Positions 34,263 through 44,266 of a DNA stretch of 64,000 bases are shown here, one piece after another. The notes below the pieces were generated by a model. The model was not told where the DNA came from. It saw only the letters and a program-made list of their open reading frames with translations, and made no database searches. Within the stretch, counting starts at the first letter, position 1; each line of letters starts with the position of its first letter. Origin of the DNA: Cheiracanthium punctorium. Lineage: Eukaryota; Arthropoda; Arachnida; Araneae; Cheiracanthiidae. Location: assembly GCA_038373885.1 (NCBI GenBank), contig JAWZYV010012241.1:310001-374000 (forward strand), given 5' to 3'. A program made the translations under genes and the position numbers.

Positions 34263-34652
34263 TTAACCCTTTAACGCGCAGTGTTCCCGTTCTGGGAGTA
34301 CCCAACTCTGACGTTTGGACTGTTGCCAGTCACGAAGAATAGATTTGATTTTTTATAAAAATAGTTGCGGGTGACATAGCTCCACGAGATTCCTTTACTT
34401 TTTAGCACGTCCTTTCCCGTCAAAAAAAGGGTCACGATTCTTTTTAACAGCTATACTGACATCTGCTGAAAAATGGAAGAATGCGAGAACAGCTGGATAG
34501 ATGGCCCAATGCTGAAAAAAGGGCAGCCGTTGCCATCTGTGGCACGCGATGAACGTTTCGATCGTCCGCCATCTTGCTGGTCGTTAAGTCGAGCGATGGC
34601 AATGGCTGCCCCTTTTTCAGCATTGGGAAAGGGTTCCGCCTCAAAGGGTTAA
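34263..34652. mobile_element. Family B piggyBac-type MITE, copy 4
   Basis: TTAA 34263-34266, CCCTTTAACGCGCAGTG; right end CCGCCTCAAAGGG and TTAA 34649-34652. The copy is shortened at the palindrome centre: the left arm stops after GTTGCCATC and joins the right arm at TGTGGCACGCGATGAACG. Confidence 0.9.
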
Positions 34653-34767
34653 AAATATTTAAAAAAAAAAAAAAAAACGTTGGCTCACGAGCTCTAGCAA
34701 GTTAATCAAGTGGCCCCTTGCGCAAAAAGTTTCGACTACAGATTGCAATAAAACCTCTGGCATTAGG

Positions 34768-34915
34768 AAACTAGCTAGGGATGGATATGAGACTGTTTTT
34801 TGCTCGGCGAGACAAGGTTTTACAGCTATTTTGCGAGACGAGACAAAGCTTATAGGCTGTTTTTGCGAGATGCGAGAGGTCTATTTTTCGTGTCGCGTCC
34901 ATCACTAAAACTTCC
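34768..34915. mobile_element. hAT-type MITE (TAGGGATGG), copy 1
   Basis: Element 34776-34907 begins TAGGGATGGATATGAGAC and ends GTGTCGCGTCCATCACTA. GCGAGACGAGACAAAG-type words fill it. AAACTAGC and AAACTTCC flank it (6 of 8). A relative is at 51717-51873. Confidence 0.75.
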
Positions 34916-35554
34916 TCAAACAGTGTCCAACTTATAGAGGTATATGGCCACGCTCCGTTCCCCCAAAAGTGTCCAGCTTTCAGAGGTATTCAACTTGGGA
35001 AGTTTTACTGTATACAGTTGGCTAATAAATAATGGAAGGCGGAAATTATGTGAACAATTTTAGACAGTGAACAGTTTAATAATAATTACTTTAAATTCTC
35101 ATATGCCCTCAAACCTTTTTTTTAATTTAAATTTCAGTGTAACATTGGTTCGTTGATGAATCAAATTTTCTGTGAATTTCACGGGGAAAACTTTAAGTTA
35201 CACACAAAGACATTCCAATTTTTTTTTTTTTTTCAGACAAATTCTATTTTTGTGAATTGCAAACTAAAGGCATACAGACGTTGCTCACTACATGTCATAT
35301 AATATTCTGCAAAGGTACTCCATTCCTGCTTTTTATGCGTTTTCGTTTGCAGAAATGTTCCAGAAGTAGAAAAGCCTGGAACTTTAAAGTAAGCCTGTAG
35401 TGCCAGGCTTTCTAATTTTTGTAAATTCAATGGGTATCTATATGAAAGGCCACCCGTGGTATATGTCTGCCCTGGGCCTGTCTTAGTCGGGTTCTGCTTT
35501 TGCTCAGAACAAATGTGTTTCGGTACCACGTAAAGATTACCTGTTCTAGATTAT
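34916..35554. other. No gene; solo mariner-like end
   Basis: AACTTGGGAAGTTTTACTG then TA at 35011 looks like one end of a TA-targeting element without its partner. A poly-T run lies at 35219-35233. Nothing else identified. Confidence 0.4.
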
Positions 35555-35591
35555 TACGAGGGCTGTTTTTTATTCGACCTCCGATGCACAT

Positions 35592-35760
35592 TCAAAGAAA
35601 GACAAGAGTGAATAATAAAAAGAATTTACTGCCAAAAATTAGGTACATGTATGATTTCTTTTCAACGTAATCGCCATGAAGATTCGGGCAATTGACGAAT
35701 CGGTAGACAAACCTTCCGATGCCCTCCTAGTGAAACTTTGCCGCCAGAGTTGCGTCCAAG
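35592..35760 (-). pseudogene. Mariner transposase C-terminal remnant
   Basis: On the minus strand the frame ending at a TGA at 35592-35594 reads EGIGRFVYRFVNCPNL, HGDYVEKKSYMYL and a hydrophobic tail. EGI-x-(K/R)-(L/F)-V-x-R followed by GDYVEK is the usual C-terminus of mariner transposases. An in-frame stop precedes EGIGR. Upstream (36000-36060, minus) a fragment KVVLKFFMGLEAL may be a piece of the catalytic region, but stops and shifts make this uncertain. Not functional. Confidence 0.7.
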
Positions 35761-36248
35761 GACCCGAAATTGTTTCACAAAACTTCATTTGAAGGAGAGC
35801 TTTGGGTCTTCTTAACTCTGAGTTGTTCAGTTCAAATATCGGAAATCACTCGGGGCTAAGTCAGTGGCCAATAGAGACCATCAAAGATCTCACTCTCACA
35901 TTACCGTTGTTTCGGAACACTTTATTGGTCTCTTTTGGTTACTGACTTAGCATTGAGGTATTTTTCACCTGTTTCTTGAAATGAAGAGCAGGCTGAGGCC
36001 AAAGCTTCCAGACCCATGAAGAATTTTAAAACAACTTTCAGGCTCATGTTTGCGTAGCTGGCGGTCATGTTTCTAGAACACGGCATTGGGAAGCTCCACT
36101 ACCGATTAAACAAATGCTCAAATCTTCATGATGTGTAAGTCGGAAAGAGACCATGTCTGTATCTAACTTTTGGTAATAAATTCTTTGCATTCTTTACTAA
36201 CGTCTTTTACTTATTGATAGACCGCGGATTATATGCACTTAAAAAGTG

Positions 36249-36362
36249 ACAAAATATGCATAAAAAAATCTAAAAATATGCATTAAAAATCTAAAAATAT
36301 GCATTAAAAATCTAAAAATATGCACTAAAAATCTAATAATATGCACTAAAAATCTAAAAAAT
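36249..36362 (+). repeat. 21-bp subterminal tandem array
   Basis: About five units of TAAAAATATGCATTAAAAATC (the last ones with ATGCACT). The motif ATATGCA also clusters at the other end of the same hAT element. Confidence 0.9.
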
Positions 36363-36517
36363 AAGAACCAAATAACAAAAAAATATTCACATATTAACAG
36401 AAAATAAAAGCGTATTTACTTGTAAAAGTATTTTCTATCACTTACCTTGCAATTATGACACATTTTTTCTCTTTGAAACTTCAAAATATCATGAAAGACA
36501 GAATGAGAAAATTTTAT

Positions 36518-37120
36518 TCACAATCTTAGTGATATGAAATATGAATTAAAACTGCTTTCAGTAATTTTGTTGCAATACACAGCTAAGTGTTTTTCTAAAT
36601 TTTCAATAATAAGGCTATGTCTTTTATCATCTAAAATCATTTTATAGGCTGAAAATGTTCTTTCAACATCAACAAATGTCACTGGACAGTACTTATATAA
36701 TATTTCGCTTTGGATGATTCTACTTTTTCCGGTGATTCACTCCCCTCATCATTAATAAAATTATTTATTTTATTCACTGCCAAAAATCCTGAATTTTTAT
36801 TTAAAATAAAATTCAGTTTCTCGCTGATTTCTTCTCCTAATGACTCTGGAATCTTACCAACGCATTCCTGTACTGTTACAACTTGACTCATTACATCACT
36901 CAGAAGCAGATTTTGATATTCTAGTTTTGTGATGTCTCATGTTTAAGATGGTAAAATGTGTTTCGATTATCGATAGACCTTTTCGGATGGACATATCGCT
37001 AAGCATTTCTTCCGCAGTGGAAAATGAAGAATCGACACTGTCCAAGGCATTAACTACATCTTTTATGGAGTTAGGACTTGTCCATAATCCGAAATCTCCG
37101 TCTTCATCAGGGTTCGCATG
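36518..37120 (-). pseudogene. hAT transposase C-terminal region, frameshifted
   Basis: On the minus strand, from high to low coordinate: a frame with DVVNALDSVDSSFSTAEEML (about 37055-36990) ending at a stop near 36900; then a second frame starting near 36891 with KIPESLGEEISEKLNFIL and KNSGFLAVNKINNF; then, after a one-base shift near 36695, CPVTFVDVERTFSAYKMIL, DDKRHSLIIE and NLEKHLAVYCNK, ending at a TGA (36518-36520). VERTFSAYK followed by the NLEKHL segment is the hATC dimerisation domain, found at the C-terminus of hAT transposases and their domesticated relatives. The N-terminal zinc finger and catalytic part are missing. Confidence 0.8.
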
Positions 37121-37223
37121 CTTGCTTTCATTCTAGCCATTTCTGAAATTTTTAAATGTATAAGCTGATTTAATTTAAATTGTTGCAAATGCACACGAAA
37201 AAAAATTGAAAGCGTATATGCTA

Positions 37224-38668
37224 TTTTGGTGCGAGCGTGGGACTTAAGAGTTAAACAAACAAACAAACAAAAAACTGAAAGGAAGGTAAAAAAAGTTACA
37301 AATTCAAAGCTAAAGAGATTGAAATATGCATCCAACAGAGAAAATGCGTCGTTTTATGCAAAATCATCAAAAACACCTGAAATATGCAATTGCATATGCA
37401 AATATGCGAATGCATTTAATCAATGCCCCCTAGAGAGGAAAGCCGCGGCGCTTACTTGTGACGTCACACCGAGTAGGTAAAGAAAAGCGTTTCCATTGGG
37501 TTTCTACTCTCTCCTGCGCCGCGGGAGAAAGACGAAACCCAATGGAAACGCTTTGCTTTACCTACTGGGTGTGACGTCACAAGTAAGCGCTACGGCTTTC
37601 CTCTCTAGGGGGCGTTGATATAATCCGCGGTCTGCTTATTGATCACCGGAGGTTGAATAAAAAACAGCCCTCGTATGTTAGAATAACTAACGTGTGCATT
37701 TCCCACAGCCCCTTCCAGAACCTAAATTTGTTCCAGCACCATTTGCCGTTGTAATCGTCGATGTGTGAATCCCAAACTGTCCGTCTTGTGTTGAGAGACC
37801 GTTTTACCTCAATTTTGTGATTTGGAATCGTGATGGGTCACTTATTTTGGTGCGAGCGTGGCACTTAAGAGTTAAACAAACAAACAAAAAACTGAAAGGA
37901 AGGTAAAAAAGTTACAAATTCAAAGCTAAAGAGATTGAAATATGCATCCAACAGAGAAAATGCGTCGTTTTATGCAAAATCATCAAAAACACCTGAAATA
38001 TGCAATTGCATATGCAAATATGCGATTGCATATAATCCGCGGTCTGCTTATTGATCACCGGAGGTTGAATAAAAAACAGCTCTCGTATGTTAGAATAACG
38101 AACGTATGCATTTCCCACAGCCCCTTCCAGAACCTAAATTTGTTCCAGCACCATTTGCCGTTGTAATCGTCGATGTGTGAATCCCAAACTGTCCGTCTTG
38201 TGTTGAGAGACCGTTTTACCTCAATTTTGTGATTTGGAATCGTGATGGGTCACTTATTTTGGTGCGAGCGTGGGACTTAAGAGTTAAACAAACAAACAAA
38301 AAACTGAAAGGAAGGTAAAAAAGTTACAAATTCAAAGCTAAAGAGATTGAAATATGCATCCAACAGAGAAAATGCGTCGTTTTATGCAAAATCATCAAAA
38401 ACACCTGAAATATGCAATTGCATATGCAAATATGCGATTGCATATAATCCGCGGTCTGCTTATTGATCACCGGAGGTTGAATAAAAAACAGCCCTCGTAT
38501 GTTAGAATAACGAACGTATGCATTTCCCACAGCCCCTTCCAGAAACCTAAATTTGTTCCAGCACCATTTGCCGTTGTAATCGTCGATGTGTGAATCCCAA
38601 ACTGTCCGTCTTGTGTTGAGAGACCGTTTACCTCAATTTTGTGATTTGGAATCGTGATAGGTCACTTA
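37224..38668 (+). repeat. Tandem triplication, 412-bp unit
   Basis: A unit starting TTTTGGTGCGAGCGTGG repeats at about 37224, 37845 and 38257 (measured period 412 bp between copies 2 and 3; copy 1 is longer because it contains the fold-back insertion). Each unit comprises about 205 bp of the right end of the hAT element, the mariner inverted end and about 165 bp of outside DNA ending GATGGGTCACTTA. Copies 2 and 3 are nearly identical. The array therefore arose after both transposons had inserted. Confidence 0.9.
37416..37624. mobile_element. Fold-back MITE with about 85-bp arms
   Basis: TCAATGCCCCCTAGAGAGG at the left is matched by CCTCTCTAGGGGGCGTTGA at the right, and complementarity continues through GCGCTTACTTGTGACGTCAC, TAGGTAAAG and AAGCGTTTCCATTGGGTTTC to a short centre near 37510. 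Flanks TTTAA and TATAA suggest a 5-bp TSD, since neighbouring tandem copies lacking the insert read GCATATAATCC here. TGACGTCA matches a CRE-type site by chance or otherwise. Confidence 0.85.
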
Positions 38669-38988
38669 TAAAGCGGCCGGCGGGGGAGTTGAACAAACTC
38701 GAATACGAAATGAGCGCTGTGATGTAGGCTGTCGTAACCTTCAATTTCATGAAACAATGATGGTGCTCCATATTACTTTGTCGCATCTGTTGCTTTCTGA
38801 AGCGTGACTAATCCAAGATTTTCCCAGGAGATATGGCCGGTGGTTATTTTATCTCCGCTACCATTGCCGACCGATCAGTAACCGGACGGTAGAAGCAATC
38901 CGTTGCCTATTTTTTTTTTTTTTTTTTTCGCATCAGTGCATTATTAAGAAATTTAAAAGTTAAAGTACTTTAAGAAGTAGTTTAACTT

Positions 38989-39533
38989 TTAACCCTTTAA
39001 CGCGGTGGTGTCCTTGCCGTAGGGACACAAAACCTTGACGTTTTGACGAGAATCAGTTTGATTTCTATAAATATACTGGAGGGGGACATAGTTGTACGAG
39101 AATCCTTTACTTTTTAGTGCATGACTTCCCGTAGAAATGGCCGATTATTTGTAAGATTGCCGGGATTATTTTTAACAGCAACGTCATCTTCTGACAACTG
39201 GATGAATACGACGGAAATGCAATGATATAGAGGAGCTACTGGATAGACTGCCCAATGCTGAAAAAAAAGGGCAGCTCTTGCCATGGCTCTATTTAACTAC
39301 CAACAAGATGGCGGTCGATCGAATCGTCCATCGATTGTCACAGACCTAGAGACCATTTTTTGACAAAGGCTGGCTGTGCGCGCACACTCTGGGGTCTGGT
39401 TGCCAAAAATGGTCTCTAGATCTGTGGCACGCGATGAACAATTCGATCGATCGCCATCTTGTTGGTAGTTAAATAGAGCGGTGGCAACAGCTGCCCTTCT
39501 TTCAGCTTTGGGAAATGGTTGCGCTTCAAAGTG
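38989..39533. mobile_element. Family B piggyBac-type MITE, copy 5 (diverged)
   Basis: TTAA 38989-38992, CCCTTTAACGCGGTGG; right end TTGCGCTTCAAAGTGTC without an intact TTAA. It differs widely from other copies (TGTCCTTGCCGTAGGGACAC instead of the GTTCCCGCTCTGGGAACAC hairpin) and looks like an older subfamily. The central palindrome around AGATCTAGAGACC-like words (39340-39425) is retained. Confidence 0.75.
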
Positions 39534-40791
39534 TCGACCCCGCCACTGTATGACACTGGACTTGATAGATGGCTGAAGTGTAAAGAAGCTGACGATCTAA
39601 CGGTTTGAAGTTTGGGACGATTTTCTACAGATGTAACGTGGATACAAACAACACCTTGAAAAGTTCTTCGCACAAGGCATCCCCCCCCCTTAATCTTACC
39701 GTAACACAAAACATATAAGCAAACACTTTAAGCTGTTTTTGAATGGCCAAGTTACTCGAAAAAAATGAGGAACTCTCCACGAATTAGAATATGTTTGCTT
39801 AGAAAATCTTACGCCAAGAGTTTAAAAAAAAAAAAAAAAAAAAAAAATAATTAGCGAAAATCTTAACGATCTCATGTTCTTCTAGCATGGATGCATTAGC
39901 CCATTTAACAAGACTGTTTCAGTGGCTATGATTTATTTTTTTTTTTTCTCTGAATGTTTTGTCAGATATATGGGTTTGTTGATCATTAGAGTATTATACT
40001 AGTACAAATTCGTGAATCAATATTCTGTTTTTTCCGAATATTTGACGTAATTTTTTTGGGGGGAAAAAAAGGCAGATTAAAGGTGACATGTCAAGTGAAG
40101 CTTTTGTTTTGCCTCTTCAAGAACAACTTTAAGTGTAAGACACTTTGAACTATGTTTTTAAAAATGCAAGACTTTCTCGCTTTTTTTTCCTAGTGGCAAA
40201 TATGCCCCCTCCAAAAAAAAAAAAAAAGACTGAATTCTGAAAGTCCTAAAAAAATGCAAGACAAACTTTTTTTTAAATTATAAACTTTAATTACGTAAAT
40301 AACAAACTTTGTGCTATCTTTCAATGACTTGTGCATTTAAGGTGGACCCGTTACATCTGGAAAAGAAAATTGAGTCACCCCATATCATAATAAGACACGA
40401 AAGTGGTTTATAATTTCTACAAAATATTTTTTGCAGCTATTTTCAATACTTTCATAAGCTTTCTGTTTGTAGGAGTTCATAGAGCAGCTTGGGAACTGAT
40501 CAGCCGCATCGTTCTCGAGTCTGACGATTTTTTAAAATCTTTTTAAATTGTCCATAATTTGCCCTTGCTAAGCGAGGAGGGGATTTATCAAAGACTTAAA
40601 AACATCCAAAATGTTGCGTCACAAGTCGTAATGAGTATTATTACATAAAACTACACTGCTTAATAAAATACCAAGGGGGGGGGGGAAGAATATCATACTG
40701 ATACTTGCGACTCTTTTCAATAAAATATTGTCTGTTAAAAGAAGAAGGAAAAAAAAAAGAAAGAAAAATCTTGAATGTTTATTTAGTATGG
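39534..40791. other. No gene identified
   Basis: Poly-A at 39821-39847, several poly-T tracts and poly-G at 40674-40684. Short frames around 40619-41012 run into the neighbouring MITE. No domains. Confidence 0.4.
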
Positions 40792-41321
40792 CAGGGCTTC
40801 TACAGACCTGGAAAGTCAGGGAAAGTCGGGGATTTGGGAAAAAAGTCAAGGAAATTGGCAGAAATGGAAGAAAGGTCAGGGAAATACAAGAAAAATTTAA
40901 TTTTGTGGTAAAATCAAGAAAATATTTGCTGTTTGAACCTAAGTATAGAAATTGTTTTATTTTCATTTTCTCATTTAACCTGATAAATAATTTTAAAATG
41001 TATTCTTTATGAGCCTATCTTGTGCAGTTGAAATAGGCTTAATTTTATCCTAAATTATTATCAAACGTGGTTTTTGTTAGAATTCCAGTGATGTCAAATA
41101 AGATTCTTGTATATATTAATTTTATTATTATTATTATTTGTAAAAAAAAAAAAAAGCGGCGGGGGGGGCAAAATATATAAAAAGTTATTAATTAAAGGAT
41201 GTAATGTTAAAAATAGAAACGCAAAATTTGGGAAAGCATGCTAGATAAAGTCAGGGAAGAACGCGATGGAGGTCAGGGGAAAGTCAGGGAAGCAAAAGCT
41301 GTGAAATCTGTAGAAACCCTG
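40792..41321. mobile_element. CAGGG(C/T)TTCTACAGA hAT-like MITE
   Basis: Left end CAGGGCTTCTACAGACC, right end TCTGTAGAAACCCTG, imperfect 15-bp inverted repeat. GTCAGGGAAA-type words recur inside both ends. TATGG precedes and CATGG follows, a possible 5-bp TSD. Its ends resemble those at 5838 and 8799. Confidence 0.65.
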
Positions 41322-41354
41322 CATGGGTTTATTGTTTTCAAGAAAAAAAGCATA

Positions 41355-41767
41355 TACAGTAGAACCTCGATTATCCGAGTTAATTGGGACCGCTAGTACC
41401 TCGGATATCGGAAATCTCGGTTAATAGAAACTATGTATAAAAACCTTCCGTGCTTGCGAATTTAACTAACTTTTAAAGTAAAAAACAATAGAACGTTTTT
41501 TAAATGATAAAAATAAACATATATGAACTTATGTCTCACAGCTAAAAAGATTTAAAAAGGAAATCAACTCTAGTAGTAAATTTTAAAAAGTAAAATGGAT
41601 TTTTTTTTTTTGGACAAAACAATAAATGAAACACGGACAGCGAACTAAAATGTGTATAATTTTTTCCAAGCTCATTTTGGAAAGGAAGAAAAAATTAGAC
41701 TTCGTTATTGCCTCGGTTAACAGAAACCTCGGTTAACCGAAGCTCGGTTAATCGAGGTTCTACTGTA
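41355..41767. mobile_element. Pogo/Tigger-like MITE (CAGTAGAACCTCGATTA)
   Basis: Element 41357-41765 (409 bp) has a perfect 17-bp inverted repeat, CAGTAGAACCTCGATTA and TAATCGAGGTTCTACTG, with TA on each side. CTCGGTTAA-type motifs repeat inside both ends. These ends are typical of pogo/Tigger-type members of the Tc1/mariner group. No transposase. Confidence 0.85.
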
Positions 41768-42248
41768 TTTCGATTTTCTTGATTCATAGATTTTTTTTGC
41801 ACAATAAGGAAGCGCAAAATATCCATAAGCTTGCGATAAAGAATCCTCATTAGCACCAGATCCTTTATTGAGCATTGTAGAAAGAAAATAAAAACATACT
41901 TGCGTTCTTCTTCTACTCCTTTCTTTTTTTTTTTTTCTTTCTTTCTTTTTGTTTAGTTTTGTTGTTCGTTCTCTTCTCATTATACCCACCCAACCCCCCC
42001 TCCCTCTATGGCCTCAGGAGAGGCCTGATTCAATTCTTCAAGTTCAATATTTGGAGGCGAAATTCTGGCGATAAGATCTTTTCTCCATAAATTTATTGTT
42101 AATCAGCGGAGTGAGAGGAAGAGAAGCTGCGTCATAATCGATCATTATCAGGCTTTAATGGATTCCAAAATGAAAGGCTGCATAGCCGCCTGATATCGGT
42201 TTCGTGAAGTACGCGCTTTACGCAATTCTCCAAAGATCTTATCTCGCA

Positions 42249-42797
42249 GTACCCGCTAGAGATGAGACGGGCTCAGCCCGAGCCCGGACCCGAACCGGGC
42301 TCGGGCCCTGAAATTCACAATTGTGTTCGGGCTCGGGCTCATGAAAAATTTCTCCTTTATTGAACATACTGCTTAAACAGATTTTAAAAAGGGATTCGTG
42401 AGGAAAATAAAAGTACTTATATAAGATAAATAAATAAATAAACAAATAAAAATAGCGGTACCGGTGCCTAGAAGGTGCGTGAAGCTCTTTGGGTATTTTA
42501 GAACGGCGGTTTATATTCCTTAGTGAGTCATGAGAACCGACAGTTTTTGATAAAGGATGGATACAAAGAATTAGAAAGTGGATTGGATGCTTGCAACTCT
42601 ATTTGTCTTTAATTTGCACAAACGGCAAAATTTATTGTATTCTATCAATGAAGTAATTTAATTTTTTTTAATCTTTAGCTGAACTTCGGGCTCGGGCTCC
42701 GACTTAAATAATATTGCTCGGGCTCGGGCGGGCTCGGATGAAAAGTCCTCGGGCTCGGGCTTCAAAAAATGAGCCCGAACTCATCTCTAGTACCCGC
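42249..42797. mobile_element. Family C hAT MITE, copy 2, perfect TSD
   Basis: Element 42257-42789 begins TAGAGATGAGACGGGCTC and ends GAGCCCGAACTCATCTCTA. GTACCCGC lies at 42249-42256 and 42790-42797, a perfect 8-bp TSD. The ends are built from repeated GGGCTC/GAGCCC words, while the middle is AT-rich and contains TTTATTGAACATACT and TTTAATTTGCACAAACGGC. Non-autonomous hAT. Confidence 0.95.
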
Positions 42798-43099
42798 GGA
42801 CTTAATTTGATTCGTGACTGACTGTACGTTCTCTTTACCCCGCCTGATTCAGTTTAACTACTGGACAAACTGATAATAACCAACTCAAAATTAACGAATA
42901 AATCCTCAACCAATCGTCTTTTTTTCTCGGGTGAGTCTTTTCATACAAAAACAGTGGAGCCTGCTTAATATAATGACTAATAATGAACTTAAACTAATAA
43001 TGAAAATCGTAATGCACGTTAAAGATCGGAGGCAAAATTTAACGTGAAGTTTTAATTAGTGTAAACAGGGAGGGCTTTAAAATTAATTAGCTATGGATC

Positions 43100-43318
43100 T
43101 TTTTACTTTCCGAACATGTACCATGTAAGGAAAGTATTGTAATCATGAAAAAATTCGACTTCGAGATTTTGGTGTTTTGACACGTTTTGAGGGCTTCTGA
43201 ATCCATTTATGCTATTTTTACGAGATGTATCTATGTATGTATGTATGTATGTATGTATGTATGTATGTATGTATGTATGTATGTATGTATGTATGTATGT
43301 ATGTATGTGTGTGTGTGT

Positions 43319-43391
<73 letters not shown>

Positions 43392-43398
43392 TGTGTGT

Positions 43399-43485
<87 letters not shown>

Positions 43486-43515
43486 TGTGTTGTGTGTGTG
43501 TGTGGTGTGTGTGTC

Positions 43516-43552
<37 letters not shown>

Positions 43553-44266
43553 GACGGAGAGAGAGAGAGAGAGAGTGAGTGAGTGAGTGAACACGATAGC
43601 GCCTGAACGGAGCATTCGATTGAGCTTAAATTGGATATATATGTCATAAACCACCGTCGCAAGACCGGTATTGATTTTGGTGAGTATAGGACTTATAGTT
43701 TTTCTACAGGGCAACGACAAAGATTTCTTTTACATTATGGCCTATCGGGGGGAAATTCTTGAAAGTGCGCTAGCGTTTAAACGGTAGATTCGATTGAGCT
43801 AAAATTGATTATATATGTTATAAACCACCGTCGCAAGACCGGTATTGATTTTGGTGTGTATAGGACTTATAGTTTTTCTACAGGGCAACGACAAAGATTT
43901 CTTTTACATTATGGCCTATCGCGGAAAATTCTTGAAAGTGCGCTAGCGTTTAAACGATACATTCGATTGAGCTGAAATTGGGTATATATGTTTTAAATCA
44001 CCATCTTAAGACCGGTATTGATTTTGGTGTGTATAAGACATAGTTTTTCTACAGGGATACGACAAAGTTTCTTTTATATTATGGCATAATGGCATATGGG
44101 GAGAAATTCTTGAAAGTGTGCTCAAGCGTTTAAATGGTGCATTCGATTGAGTTTCAATTTGGTATATATGTTTGAATTATTCATCGATTCAAATTTATTT
44201 AAATGCTTGGTAATGATCTTAATCGTAAGTGTTCGGAAAGTCGAGTGGAGTCACTCCAGATTTTTT
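43100..44266 (+). mobile_element. Family A Helentron-like element, copy 3
   Basis: The longest copy, because of a greatly expanded simple-sequence block: (TATG)n 43228-43308, (GT)n with interruptions to 43514 and (GA)n to about 43578. Ends ACTTTCCGAAC, GTTCGGAAAGT, TGGAGTCACTCCA and GATTTTTT are intact. Three monomers of about 173-181 bp follow the microsatellite. The 205-residue histidine-threonine frame on the minus strand is just the microsatellite translated. Confidence 0.75.
43228..43590 (+). repeat. Compound microsatellite (TATG)n-(GT)n-(GA)n
   Basis: Three abutting simple repeats inside family A copy 3, ending with GAGTGAGTGAGTGAGTGAAC. Length polymorphism is expected. Confidence 0.95.

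Larger units (their letters stand above)
36210..37642 (-). mobile_element. hAT transposon with decayed transposase, perfect 8-bp TSD
   Basis: Element 36218-37634 begins TAGACCGCGGATTATATGCA and ends GCATATAATCCGCGGTCTG, about 18 bp inverted. CTTATTGA flanks both sides (36210-36217, 37635-37642), a perfect 8-bp TSD. Left subterminal DNA has a 21-bp tandem array with ATATGCA; right subterminal DNA also repeats ATATGCA, suggesting transposase-binding motifs. A broken transposase C-terminus lies inside on the minus strand, and a fold-back element is inserted near the right end. Confidence 0.9.
35555..37675 (-). mobile_element. Mariner element, deleted and split by a hAT insertion
   Basis: TA at 35555-35556 precedes CGAGGGCTGTTTTTTATTCG; the opposite end is GAATAAAAAACAGCCCTCG followed by TA at 37674-37675. 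Inverted ends of about 27 bp (with CGACCTCCG/CGGAGGTTG) and TA duplication are typical of mariner. A transposase remnant is on the minus strand at 35592-35760. The mariner sequence amounts only to 35557-36217 plus 37635-37673, about 700 bp, so much of its coding region was deleted. The rest is an inserted hAT element. Confidence 0.85.

Noticed and set aside
36249..36362. Regular 21-bp repeats resembling a CRISPR array
   Set aside because: Units are contiguous, without unique spacers, AT-rich and subterminal in a hAT transposon of a eukaryotic genome.
37416..37624. Bacterial-style terminator or origin from the long inverted repeat
   Set aside because: The context is a eukaryotic transposon nest, with an empty site in adjacent array units.
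43103..43720. 205-codon minus-strand frame rich in His-Thr, and Cys-Val/Met-Tyr-Val frames on the plus strand
   Set aside because: Translation of TATG/GT/GA microsatellites inside family A copy 3.
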